A stretch of DNA of 64,000 nucleotides from Naasia aerilata. GTDB lineage: Bacteria; Actinomycetota; Actinomycetes; Actinomycetales; Microbacteriaceae. The stretch spans positions 310,001-374,000 of the forward strand of contig NZ_AP027731.1 of the NCBI RefSeq assembly GCF_030296595.1. Reading direction: 5' to 3'. Positions 55,646 through 64,000 of this stretch are shown here, piece by piece. The translations under genes and the position numbers were made by a program. The stretch's first letter is position 1. Every line of letters begins with the position of its first letter. Below the pieces are notes generated by a model, which was not told where the DNA came from, did no database searches, and saw nothing but the letters and a program-made list of their open reading frames with translations.

Positions 55646-57065
55646 TCAGACGGCGGCGGGGACCTGCGACTCCGCGCTCTCGGCGTCCAGCGTGCTCACC
55701 GCTCCCACCCGGAACTGCGCCCCGTGGTGCTCGTCCGGCAGGCGGTCGCCGCGGCCGTGCAGCTTGTTGCGCAGCGTCCCCTCCTCGTACGCCTCGGGGT
55801 ACGCGCCGCGCTTGCGCAGCTCGGGGATCACGAACTCGACGATGTCCTCAAAGGTGCCCGGCGTGATGACGTAGGCGAGGTTGAAGCCGTCGACGTCGGT
55901 GTCCTCCACCCACTCCTGCAGCGTGTCGGCGATCTTCGCGCCGGATCCGACGATGAACGGGCCGAGGCCGCCGATCGCGCCGTGCCGTGCGATGTCGCGG
56001 ACGGTGAACTCCTTGCCGTGCCGCGCGGATTCCTCGAAGCCGGCGATGACCGACTGGATGGCGTTGCTCTTCACGTTCCCGACCGGCTCGTCGAGGTCGT
56101 ACTGGGACAGGTCGATGCCCATCCAGCCCGACATGAAGACCAGCGCGCCTTCCTCGCTCGCGTAGGAGAGGTAGTCCTCGTACTTGGCCTGCGCCTTCTC
56201 CTCGGTCTCGTCGGTGATGATCGTGAGCAGCGTGTAGATCTTGGCCGAGTAGCGATCGCGGCCGGCGAGCTCGAGCGCGTCGCGGATGCGCTTCACCGTT
56301 CCCTTGAGCACCTCCTTGGTGGGGGCCGCGACGAAGATCGCCTCCGCGTTGCCGGCGGCGAAGGCGACCCCACGGGGGAGGCGCCTGCCTGGTAGATGAC
56401 CGGCGTCCGCTGCGGCGAGGGCTCCGAGATGTGGATGCCGGGCACGGTGAAGTGCTTGCCCTTGTGGCCGATCTCGTGGACCTTCGCGGGATCGGTGAAG
56501 ACCCCGACTCGGCGTCGCGGATCACCGCGTCGTCCTCCCACGAGCCCTCCCACAGCTTGTAGAGGACCTCGAGGTACTCGTCGGCGTGGTCGTAGCGGTC
56601 GTCGTGCTCGAGCTGGTCGTCGTGACCCATGTTGCGGGCCGCGGACGGGAGGTAGCCGGTGACGACGTTCCAGCCGATCCGGCCCTTCGTCAGGTGATCC
56701 AGCGTGGAGATGCGACGGGCGAACGGGTAGGGGTGCTCGTAGGCGGTTCCCGCCGTGACGCCGAAGCCGAGGTGCTCGGTGACGAGCGCCATCGCGGACA
56801 CGAGGAGCAGCGGATCGCCGACCGGCACCTGGGCGCCGTGGCGGATCGCGGCTTCGTTGCTCCCGCCGTAGACGTCGTACGTGCCGAGCACATCGGCGAT
56901 GAAGATGCCGTCGAAGGTCCCGCGCTCGAGGAGCTTGGCGAGCTCCGTCCAGTAGCTGAGGTCCTTGTAGCGGGCCGACTGGTCCTGGGGGTGACGCCAG
57001 AGGCCGGACGTCTGGTGGGCGACGCAGTTCATGTCGAAGGCGTTGAAGCGAATCTGTCTGGGCAT
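55646..57065 (-). CDS. LLM-class flavin-dependent monooxygenase, NtaA/SnaA/DszA type (two apparent frameshifts)
   Basis: Adding one base at the C4 run 56502-56505 and one at the G5 run 56374-56378 gives 473 residues. It has RHPQDQSARYKDLSYWTELAKLLERGTFDGIF, GRIGWNVVTG and YQAGASPRG, hallmarks of two-component FMNH2-dependent monooxygenases that attack sulfones, sulfonates or aminopolycarboxylates. The divergent FMN reductase gene supplies FMNH2. Organosulfur use is likely given the adjacent sulfhydrylase. Confidence 0.8.
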
Positions 57066-57118
57066 GGCCGACAGACTGGTCGGCAGTCGGCGCCTGCGTC
57101 ACCCCCGCCGGAAACGGG

Positions 57119-57135
57119 GCGTCACACAGTGACGC
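57119..57135. promoter_or_regulatory. Palindrome in the LLM/FMN-reductase divergent promoter
   Basis: GCGTCAC-ACA-GTGACGC is a perfect 17-bp palindrome, with related half-sites TGCGTCA at about 57095 and TGACGCA at about 57152. It is a probable operator for both operons. Confidence 0.5.
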
Positions 57136-57187
57136 TGTCTTACGCGCCCGGATGACGCACCGGGAAGGACCGGCTTAGCGTCGCAGG

Positions 57188-57766
57188 ATGCTCCCCTCCA
57201 CGGAACGACCCCTGCGGGTGGTCGGCGTCTCCGGCAGCCTCACGGCGCCCTCGAAGACGACCGCCCTGGTCCGCGCGATCCTCGACCAGGTCGCCGCCAC
57301 GAGAGAGGTGGACACCACCCTCGTCGAGCTGAACCGGGTCGGTCCGCACCTCGGGGGCGCGATTCGGCGCTCCGAGCTGCCCGACGTGGCCGAGCAGGAG
57401 CTGTCGCGCATCGAGTCCGCCGACCTGCTGGTCGTGGCGAGCCCCGTCTATCGCGCCACGTTCACCGGACTGTTCAAGCACCTCTTCGACTTCGTCGACC
57501 AGTACGCCCTCGTGGATACGCCGGTGCTTCTGGCGGCCACGGGCGGCAGCGACCGGCACGCGCTCATCATCGAGCACCAGCTGCGCCCGCTGTTCGGCTT
57601 CTTCCAGGCGGTGACCCTGCCGGTCGGCGTCTACGCGAGCGACTCCGACTTCACGGACTACCGGGTCAGCAGCGACCGGCTGCGGGAGCGCATCGAGCTG
57701 GCCGTCGCGCGCGCCGAGCCCTTCCTCGGCCGGGAGCTCGCCGCGCCTCGACCGGCGTGGTGGTGA
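57188..57766 (+). CDS. NAD(P)H-dependent FMN reductase (MsuE/SsuE type)
   Basis: The 192-residue flavodoxin-fold protein has VSGSLTAPSKTTALV (phosphate loop) and ASPVYRATFTGLFKHLFD. It reduces FMN for the divergent LLM monooxygenase. TTAGCG about seven bases before the ATG suggests a leaderless mRNA. Confidence 0.88.
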   Translation: MLPSTERPLRVVGVSGSLTAPSKTTALVRAILDQVAATREVDTTLVELNRVGPHLGGAIRRSELPDVAEQELSRIESADLLVVASPVYRATFTGLFKHLFDFVDQYALVDTPVLLAATGGSDRHALIIEHQLRPLFGFFQAVTLPVGVYASDSDFTDYRVSSDRLRERIELAVARAEPFLGRELAAPRPAWW

Positions 57767-59067
57767 CCGCCGTGCCCGACCGCGAGTACGGCTTCCGCAC
57801 GCGTGCCATCCACGCGGGCAACATCCCCGATCCCGTGACCGGCGCACGCGCGCTGCCGATCTACCAGTCCTCCGCCTTCGTCTTCGACGACACCGCGGAT
57901 GCCGCTGCCCGCTTCGCGCTGCAGAAGTACGGCAACATCTACAGCCGCCTGGCGAATCCCACGGTCGCGAGCTTCGAGGAGCGCATCGCGTCGCTGGAGG
58001 GCGGCCTGGGAGCAGTCGCGACCGCAAGCGGGCTGTCCGCGCAGTACATCACCTTCGCGTCGCTCGCCGGCGCCGGCGACCACATCGTCGCGAGCGCCTC
58101 CCTGTACGGCGGTTCCGTCACCCAGCTCGACGTGACCCTCCGGCGCTTCGGCGTCGACACGACGTTCGTGCACGGCAGCGAGCCCGCCGACTACGCCGCC
58201 GCGATCCGCGACGAGACAAAGCTGCTCTTCGTCGAGATCGTCGCCAACCCGTCGGGCGAGGTCGCGGACCTGGAGGGGCTGGCCGAGGTGGCCCACGCGG
58301 CCGGCATCCCGCTCATCGTCGACTCCACCATTGCTACCCCCTACCTCAACCGGCCGCTCGAGTGGGGCGCCGATGTGGTCATCCACTCGGCGACCAAGTT
58401 CCTGGGCGGCTCCGGCACCACGCTCGGCGGCGTCGTGGTCGAGAGCGGGCGCTTCCCGTGGGAGAGCGGGCGCTTCCCCCTCTTCGACGAGCCGGTCCCG
58501 CACTACGGCGGCCTCAACTGGCACGGCAACTTCGGCGAGTACGCCTTCCTGACCCGGCTTCGCGCGGAGCAGCTGCGGGACATCGGCCCCGCGCTCTCCC
58601 CGCACTCCGCGTTCCTCCTGGCCCAGGGCGTCGAGACGCTGCCGTTCCGGCTGCAGGCGCACGTCGACAACGCGCGCACCGTAGCCGAGTCGCTGGCCGC
58701 GGACCCGCGGATCGAGTACGTGAACTGGGCGGGGCTCCCCGACCACCCCCACCACGAGCGGGCGGCCAAGTACCTTCCGAAGGGCCCGGGGTCGGTGTTC
58801 AGCTTCGGCGTGAAGGGCGGCCGGGATGCCGGTCGGGCGTTCATCGAGAACCTGGATCTCGCCAGCCACGTCGCGAACATCGGCGACGCCAAGACCCTCG
58901 TCATCCACCCGGCTTCGACGACGCACGCCCAGCTCAGCGAGCGGCAGCTGACGGAGGCAGGAGTGCAGCCGGGGCTGGTGCGCATCAGCGTGGGGATCGA
59001 AGATGTGGAGGACATCCTCTACGACATCGACCAGGCGCTGGACGCGGCAGGGAAGGCGGGCGCATGA
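57763..59067 (+). CDS. O-acetylhomoserine sulfhydrylase-type PLP enzyme
   Basis: About 434 residues. Cys/Met-metabolism PLP enzyme with YSRLANPT, ASLYGGS, and the PLP Lys in HSATKFLGG. It adds sulfide or methanethiol to O-acetylhomoserine. Three GTG codons in a row (57757, 57760, 57763) overlap the reductase stop; I take the last for its GTGA overlap, but this is uncertain. Confidence 0.88.
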   Translation: MTAVPDREYGFRTRAIHAGNIPDPVTGARALPIYQSSAFVFDDTADAAARFALQKYGNIYSRLANPTVASFEERIASLEGGLGAVATASGLSAQYITFASLAGAGDHIVASASLYGGSVTQLDVTLRRFGVDTTFVHGSEPADYAAAIRDETKLLFVEIVANPSGEVADLEGLAEVAHAAGIPLIVDSTIATPYLNRPLEWGADVVIHSATKFLGGSGTTLGGVVVESGRFPWESGRFPLFDEPVPHYGGLNWHGNFGEYAFLTRLRAEQLRDIGPALSPHSAFLLAQGVETLPFRLQAHVDNARTVAESLAADPRIEYVNWAGLPDHPHHERAAKYLPKGPGSVFSFGVKGGRDAGRAFIENLDLASHVANIGDAKTLVIHPASTTHAQLSERQLTEAGVQPGLVRISVGIEDVEDILYDIDQALDAAGKAGA

Positions 59068-59642
59068 CGATCTCAGGAACGGCCAGCGACACGGTGACGC
59101 TCGCCAACGGCCTGACCTGCGAGCTGCCGGCGAGCTCGCCGCTCGCGAAGCTGCTGAAGTCCCAGCGCACCTGGGTGGGGCCGTCGGCGAAGGAGCGCCT
59201 CGGCATCCTCCGCCGCGCGAAGTCGGTGGCGATCATCGGCGCCTCGCCGAATCCGACGCGCTCCAGCTACTTCGTGGGCACGTACCTCCTGCAGTCGAGC
59301 GACTACCGCGTCTACTTCGTGAACCCCAACGCGGACGAGATCCTCGGCGAGAAGGCGTACCCGGACCTGGCCTCGCTGCCGGAGGTGCCCGACATCGTGG
59401 ATGTGTTCCGCAAGGCGAGCGACATCCCGTCGGTCATCGACGAGGCGCTCGCCGTCGGGGCGAAGACGGTGTGGGTCCAGCTGGGGATCTGGAACGAGGA
59501 GGCGGCCCGGTACGGCGAGGAGAAGGGCCTCACCGTGGTCATGGACCGCTGCATCAAGATCGAGCACGCCCGCTTCCACGGCGGCCTGCACCTGCTCGGC
59601 TTCGACACGGGGCAGATCACGTCGCGCAAGACGCTGCGCTGA
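59064..59642 (+). CDS. CoA-binding-domain protein
   Basis: The 193-residue protein has a Rossmann-like CoA-binding fold: SVAIIGASPNPTRSSYFV, VYFVNPNADEILGEKAYPDL and VWVQLGIWNEEAARYGEEKG. Such proteins often neighbour O-acetylhomoserine sulfhydrylase genes. ATGA overlap with that gene. Role unknown. Confidence 0.85.
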   Translation: MTISGTASDTVTLANGLTCELPASSPLAKLLKSQRTWVGPSAKERLGILRRAKSVAIIGASPNPTRSSYFVGTYLLQSSDYRVYFVNPNADEILGEKAYPDLASLPEVPDIVDVFRKASDIPSVIDEALAVGAKTVWVQLGIWNEEAARYGEEKGLTVVMDRCIKIEHARFHGGLHLLGFDTGQITSRKTLR

Positions 59643-59643
59643 G

Positions 59644-59670
59644 CTGCCGCCGTCCCGATCACGGCGGCAG
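59644..59670. terminator. Hairpin between convergent genes
   Basis: CTGCCGCCGT and ACGGCGGCAG form a perfect 10-bp stem with a 7-nt loop just past the CoA-binding gene, overlapping the 3' end of the HNH gene. Confidence 0.55.
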
Positions 59671-61120
59671 ATCGGGCGGCGCCGTCGCGCGCTGCTGACC
59701 GCTTTCCCGTGCACGGGCGGTCGGCGGGTCGGGTGGGGCGATGGCGCGCTGCTGGCAGCGTCGTGGGGTGCGGGTGGGGTCGATGTGCGCCGGCGGGATC
59801 AGGTAGGGACCGTCATTGAACTCGAGGTCCCAGCCGTCGAGGTCGAATCTCTGGTGGTGGTACTCGCAGAGCAGGATCCCGTTGCCGATGTTGGTGCTCT
59901 TGCTGTCGCGCCAGGCCCGGATGTGCGCCGACTGGCACTGGTTCGGCGGGACCGGGCAGCACCCCCAGACGCAGCCGCCGTCCCGGAGTGCCATCGCGTA
60001 GCGCTGCGCCTCGGTGAACAGCCGCTTCGTGGACCCCATGTCCAGCGGCACCGACTTGCCGTCCATGATCACCGGGATGATGCCCGCCTCGGCGGCGAGC
60101 CGCCGGGCAGCGCCGGCGCTGATCGGCTCGTCCACCCCGAGGATCGTGGCGGTGCCGATCCCGGACGTGATCGCCTCGTGATCGGCGGTCATCAGCAGGG
60201 TCACCGCGGTCCCGGACACATCCCCGGGTTGGCTCGCATCGCGGCGAAGAAGATCCCCGCGAGCGCGTCGTGCAACCGCTCGCCCGAGTCCGGGTGTCCG
60301 CCAGCGCCGGATCCGCGTCCGGCGCCTCCCCCTCGACCTCGCCTGCCTCGGCGCCACCATCCGCTGAAGCGGCGCGGCGCGGGTTCGTCAGCGGTGTGGT
60401 CGCGGCCTGGGCGATGCCGTGATGCAGGGCGTCGGTGTCCCAGATGTACCGGTACCGCCCCTCCCCGCGACGGATCACTCGCGCCGTGTTCAGGACCCTC
60501 GCGTCCTCCTCACGGGCCAGCACCCCGTCCGGGTTCACCTGATCCACCATTCGCCGACACAGCCGCCGCAGACCAGCCACCCCGACGATCGGAGCTTCGC
60601 CGACCAGGAATCGCTCCCGCGACTCCAGCTGCACGGGATCGAGGCGAAGCGCCATCTCGGCGAGCGCGTCGAGGATCAGCCGCGCCGACTCCACGCACAG
60701 CTCTCCGCGGTCCAGGGCGGCAGACACGGTCGGCCGCAAGGAGGGCAGAGGGTCGCCGCCGAGCGTCCGTCGAGGCGCCAGCTCCAAGCCGACTCGGCAC
60801 CAGCCCGCGGCCTCCTGCATCGGCGCGCCAGTCGTCGCAGCGACCACGGCCGCCGCCGACCTCTCGCCCAGCTGCTTGGCCAACGGATCCTGCACTCCGC
60901 GCGCCGATCGCTCGGCGACAACTCCGGAGAACGCCGCCATGGTTGCGCCGAACACGTTGTAAACGGTCCCGAGCTCGCGAACGATGGCCAGCACCTCGGA
61001 GTCGGGGAGCCCGTCGGCGATCTCCGCGAGCGAGGCCTCAGTGCCCACCCAGTTCAGCTCCGCGACCCTCTGCGCGAGCGCTGCGGTGAGCGTCGCAAGG
61101 GTGTCGATCGGGCTTCCCAT
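59659..61120 (-). CDS. DUF222-domain HNH endonuclease (two apparent frameshifts)
   Basis: One base added near 60290-60294 and one in the C4 run 60232-60235 give 487 residues. The DUF222 region spans most of the N-terminal part; the HNH site reads CQSAHIRAWRDSKSTNIGNGILLCEYHHQRFD. Such genes are numerous in Microbacteriaceae and Mycobacteriales; function unproven. The C-terminus repeats QQRA(I/T)APPD twice. Confidence 0.78.
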
Positions 61121-61171
61121 GCCAGCATTCTCGCCCCAGCCACCGACACCGCCGACACTGAGAAGACCTGA

Positions 61172-61836
61172 TCAGACGCCCTGTTGAGAACTCTTGGAAT
61201 CTCCGTCTGTGGAGGGAGACAGGCGCTCCCACACCTCGGCGACGATCGCGTCCAGCTCCCCCGCTGTGGCGTCCAGCGCCTTCACCGCGTCCCGCAGATC
61301 GTCGCGCCCGGCGGCGTCGTCCCCTGCGATGCGGAGGTCCGCCAAGATGTTGAGCCCGGCCGCGCGGGCGCCCCGGCCAAGGCAGCGGACGCCGTTCCCA
61401 CATCGGAGAGCAGGAACTCCCCCGCCTCTCCCGCGAGCTGGCGCAGCACGGGCACGAGCCGCTCGACGAACTTCCCGAGCTCGACGGACGACTCGGCCGC
61501 GCGAAGGCCGGCAGCCCGCTTCGCCGCCTCTCGCTCCTCCGGGCCGACCTGGTACGCCGCGGCGAAGCCCGAGGAGGCGGCCGTGTCCTCATCGGCGAGG
61601 GCGGGCGCGGAGGTCCGCATCGCCGCGGCGAACGCGGCCGTCGCCTTGGCCGAGTCGACCACGTCCGCCGACTTGGCCGAGGTGCGGTAGGCGGCCACCA
61701 TCTCGGCGAGCGCCGCCGCCATCCCCGCCATGACGGCGCCCGCCGCCCCGCCACCGGGATTGGCCCCGGTGCGCGCGAGCGACGTCAGCCACTCGGAGAT
61801 GGACTCGCTGCCGGTCTCAGCTGTGCCGTCGGTCAT
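61172..61836 (-). CDS. Cyclodeaminase/cyclohydrolase-family protein (one apparent frameshift)
   Basis: After restoring one base in the C4 run at about 61371-61374 the protein has 221 residues. It is an all-helical FTCD-C-like protein with SLARTGANPGGGAAGAVMAGMAAAL, the family signature. Such proteins process tetrahydrofolate derivatives in one-carbon metabolism. Next to the FUSC gene, ten bases away. Confidence 0.75.
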
Positions 61837-61845
61837 CGCCTCAGG

Positions 61846-63168
61846 CTAGGCCTCGTCCCGATCGGTCTCGCGGGCTAGCGAACGCTGCCGCCGTGTGCGA
61901 GCACCGGGCGCGATGACCGGCAGCCAGTTGGTGCGGAGAGCGGCGATGCCGCTGCGGGTGAGCCAGGGTTCGGCGCTCCGCTCGGTGTTCTCGAGGTCCA
62001 GCTGCGCAACGACCTGGTCGAGGGCGGCCAGCACGGAGCCCTGCAGCATCCAGAGCTCGGTCTGCTCGCGCGGGTCCACCTCGAGCAGCATGAGCTCGGT
62101 CAGGACGGCGCGGGTCTCGCTGACGATCTCGAGCGTGCGGGCGAGCGCCTCGTCGGCGCGATCGGAGGCTCCGCGCCCGTACTCGGCGTCGATGAGGTCG
62201 CCGAACGCGCGCAGTCCGCCGGCCACGTCGTCGAGCACGACCGCGAAGGCCCTGCGCAGCTCGGCGCCCGCGGTGTTCGGCGCCTCGTCGGTGCCCGCCG
62301 ACTCGCGGGCAATGGCGGCGAGCAGGGCACGCTCGGCCGTGAGCGCCCGGTCGAGCCTGTTCACGGCGGAGCGGAGGCCCGGATAGACGAGCGCGGTCGC
62401 GAGCGCGCGCGGGTTCAGGCGTCGGCTCTGCCGCACCGCCTCCACCGCGGAGGAGGCCTGCGTGATCTCGTCGCGGATGTACTCCGACCAGTCGAGCCAC
62501 GCCTTCACCTCCTCGGGATGCGGCGGCCGGTCGCCCAGAGTGAGGGCCACCTCGTCCATGAGAGCCGCCTGGGACCGGGTGATCCGGCGCACTGCCTCGC
62601 TCGCCTGCGCGTTCGGGATCGCGACCGGCACCAGCAGGCTGAACGCGATGCCGACCACCGTCCCGATGAGCGTGTTCGCGATGCGCACCTCGGCCGCGAC
62701 ACCGGGGGCGGCGGACACGGCGAGGATCAGCATCGCGCTGATCGGCGCCTCCAGCGTCTGGTCGCCGAGCCGCAGGATCATGGCGACGAGGAGCGACGCG
62801 GCGATGACGAGTGCGAGCGTCCACCAGGACAGTCCGAGGGACGCCGAGATGCCGACCGCCACCAGGACTCCGGTGAGCACCGCGCCGACCCGCACCACGC
62901 CCATGAGGAGCGTGCCGACCGTGGAGGCCTGCACGACGAGGAGGGCGGTCAGCGGCGCGGTCAGGTCGAGGATGCCCGGAAACAGGGCGTCTGCGACGAG
63001 GTAGGAGACGACGGCCGCGACCGTGAGCCGCGCGATCTGGATCAGGGCCGGGCGGAGCCGCCCCGGCACCTCGGACCAGGAGCTCGGCAACTCGGGCCAG
63101 AGCCACCACAGGAGCTGACGCCCGTTCAGCCGCCTGCGGCCCGCGCGCCCCTCCCGTCGCATGCTCAT
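61846..63168 (-). CDS. FUSC-family membrane protein (aromatic acid exporter-like)
   Basis: The 440-residue protein has about six membrane helices in its first half (LTVAAVVSYLVADALF; AVLTGVLVAVGISASLGLSWWTLALVIAASLLVAMIL) and a long cytoplasmic helical half. FUSC proteins such as AaeB and YccS export aromatic acids. I start at ATG 63168; an upstream extension lacks a ribosome-binding site, and so does this start. Confidence 0.72.
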   Translation of the reverse strand: MSMRREGRAGRRRLNGRQLLWWLWPELPSSWSEVPGRLRPALIQIARLTVAAVVSYLVADALFPGILDLTAPLTALLVVQASTVGTLLMGVVRVGAVLTGVLVAVGISASLGLSWWTLALVIAASLLVAMILRLGDQTLEAPISAMLILAVSAAPGVAAEVRIANTLIGTVVGIAFSLLVPVAIPNAQASEAVRRITRSQAALMDEVALTLGDRPPHPEEVKAWLDWSEYIRDEITQASSAVEAVRQSRRLNPRALATALVYPGLRSAVNRLDRALTAERALLAAIARESAGTDEAPNTAGAELRRAFAVVLDDVAGGLRAFGDLIDAEYGRGASDRADEALARTLEIVSETRAVLTELMLLEVDPREQTELWMLQGSVLAALDQVVAQLDLENTERSAEPWLTRSGIAALRTNWLPVIAPGARTRRQRSLARETDRDEA

Positions 63169-63233
63169 GTGCACGATTGTGGTGCACCGAGGCAGGCGAG
63201 GGTGGGGCAACGCGGACCCGCGCGCCGCGGGAA

Positions 63234-63297
63234 CCGCGGGTGAAACCGCCTTCCCGCGGATGTTGCTACACCAGCGGTATGGCGGTTCCACCCGCGG
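63234..63297. promoter_or_regulatory. Long inverted repeat between FUSC and aldo/keto reductase genes
   Basis: CCGCGGGTGAAACCGCC and GGCGGTTCCACCCGCGG mirror each other with one mismatch over 17 bp, 30 bases apart. It may be the terminator of the aldo/keto reductase gene or a paired operator before the FUSC gene. Confidence 0.4.
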
Positions 63298-63336
63298 AAC
63301 GCACGGGCGCGGGCGAAGCGGGCGCGGCTCCTCGCG

Positions 63337-64000
63337 CTAGGCCTGCCGCGTCTTGGGCGACGACTCCTTGGTGAGCTCCGGGTTCCGCTCGGCGATGCCG
63401 CCCACGGCGTCCTCGATCCGGCCCATCGCCTCGTCGTCGAGCTCGACCTCGACCGCGGCGGCGTTCTCGCCGATCTGCTCGGGCCGGGACGCCCCGACAA
63501 TGGCGGACGCCACGTTGTCGTTCTTGAGCACCCAGGCGAGCGCGAGCTGTCCCATCGTGACGCCCAGGTCGTCGGCGATCGGCTTCAGGCGCTGTACGCC
63601 CTCGAGGATGTCGTCCCGCATCCAGCGGGAGATCATGTTCGCGCCGCCCTTCTCATCCGTGGCGCGGCTGCCCTCGGGCGGCTGCGCACCCGGCTGGTAC
63701 TTGCCGGTGAGGACTCCCTGCGCCAGCGGCGACCACACGATCTGGGAGACTCCGAGCTCCTGCGACGTGGGCACGATTTCCTCGTCGATGACCCGCCACA
63801 GGAGCGAGTACTGCGGCTGGTTGGAGATCAGCTGCACGCCCAGCTCGGTCGCGAGCTCGTGGCCGTCGCGGAGCTGATCGGCGGTCCACTCGCTGACGCC
63901 GATGTAGAGGGCCTTTCCCTGCCGCACCACGTCGGCGAACGCCTGCATCGTCTCCTCGAGCGGAGTCTCCACGTCGTACCGGTGGGCCTGGTAGAGGTCG
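63337..64000 (-). CDS. Aldo/keto reductase, C-terminal part (5' end outside window)
   Basis: The frame runs off the window end. About 221 residues cover the barrel C-terminal half: YIGVSEWTADQL, NQPQYSLLWR, QIVWSPLAQGVLTGKY, and the NADPH loop AIVGASRPEQIGEN. It resembles the Kv-beta/YghZ group that reduces aldehydes and keto groups with NADPH. Substrate unknown. Confidence 0.85.
   Translation of the reverse strand, partial: DLYQAHRYDVETPLEETMQAFADVVRQGKALYIGVSEWTADQLRDGHELATELGVQLISNQPQYSLLWRVIDEEIVPTSQELGVSQIVWSPLAQGVLTGKYQPGAQPPEGSRATDEKGGANMISRWMRDDILEGVQRLKPIADDLGVTMGQLALAWVLKNDNVASAIVGASRPEQIGENAAAVEVELDDEAMGRIEDAVGGIAERNPELTKESSPKTRQA

Noticed and set aside
1..64000. Phage, integrative element or CRISPR content
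   Set aside because: No integrase, transposase, tail or capsid genes, attachment-site repeats or spaced direct repeats were seen.

Overview
The window is a high-G+C actinobacterial chromosome segment. Codon use, ATGA/GTGA-coupled operons, a DUF222/HNH endonuclease, a zinc-free L36 protein and a probable leaderless promoter all fit Microbacteriaceae, though genus cannot be read from the sequence. It begins inside a flavin monooxygenase gene and ends inside an aldo/keto reductase gene. I saw no tRNA, rRNA, CRISPR array or insertion sequence, and no gene-free stretch exceeds 300 bases.

Bases 1.7-38.9 kb read as a catabolic island for plant-type glycosides, above all C-glycosides. It holds two CarA-like GMC oxidases (sugar C3 oxidation) and five C-glycoside deglycosidase (CGD) units. 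Four CGD units are separate TIM-barrel alpha plus small DUF6379-type beta subunits; the fifth is a natural single-chain beta-alpha fusion. Around them lie an extradiol (VOC) dioxygenase, SDR, HpcH/HpaI-type lyase, NTF2-like protein, Gfo/Idh/MocA oxidoreductase, several sugar isomerase-like TIM barrels, GH106, GH43 and GH3 glycosidases, an esterase, a sugar ABC importer and an MFS transporter. Regulators are ROK (11.1 kb) and LysR (20.4 kb). Inferred flow: glycosidases trim O-linked sugars, a GMC oxidase makes the 3-keto-C-glycoside, CGD splits the C-C bond, isomerases and oxidoreductases process the keto-sugar, and the dioxygenase and hydroxylases attack the aglycone.

A 39-bp promoter element upstream of the isomerase pair at 37.0 kb recurs (33 of 39 identical, no gaps) upstream of a ThuA-like gene at 42.9 kb, tying that gene and the FAD hydroxylase behind it to the island.

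From 39 kb the content becomes more general: a GbsR/MarR-controlled ABC exporter, rpmJ, a COG2345-type regulator facing a ferredoxin-reductase-like gene, transaldolase, a sulfite-oxidase-like/FNR/DUF6510 trio, rlmN, a carboxylesterase, a cyclic-nucleotide-domain thioredoxin-reductase-like protein, an organosulfur assimilation set (LLM monooxygenase, FMN reductase, O-acetylhomoserine sulfhydrylase), a DUF222/HNH endonuclease, a cyclodeaminase-like gene, a FUSC-type transporter and an aldo/keto reductase.

Sequence-quality caveat: fifteen genes are broken by twenty single-base frameshifts. Every one is repaired by adding a base, mostly in a G or C run, and by eye I found dozens of G5/C5 runs but none of six or more. 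I therefore treat these genes as probably intact and annotate them across the shifts.
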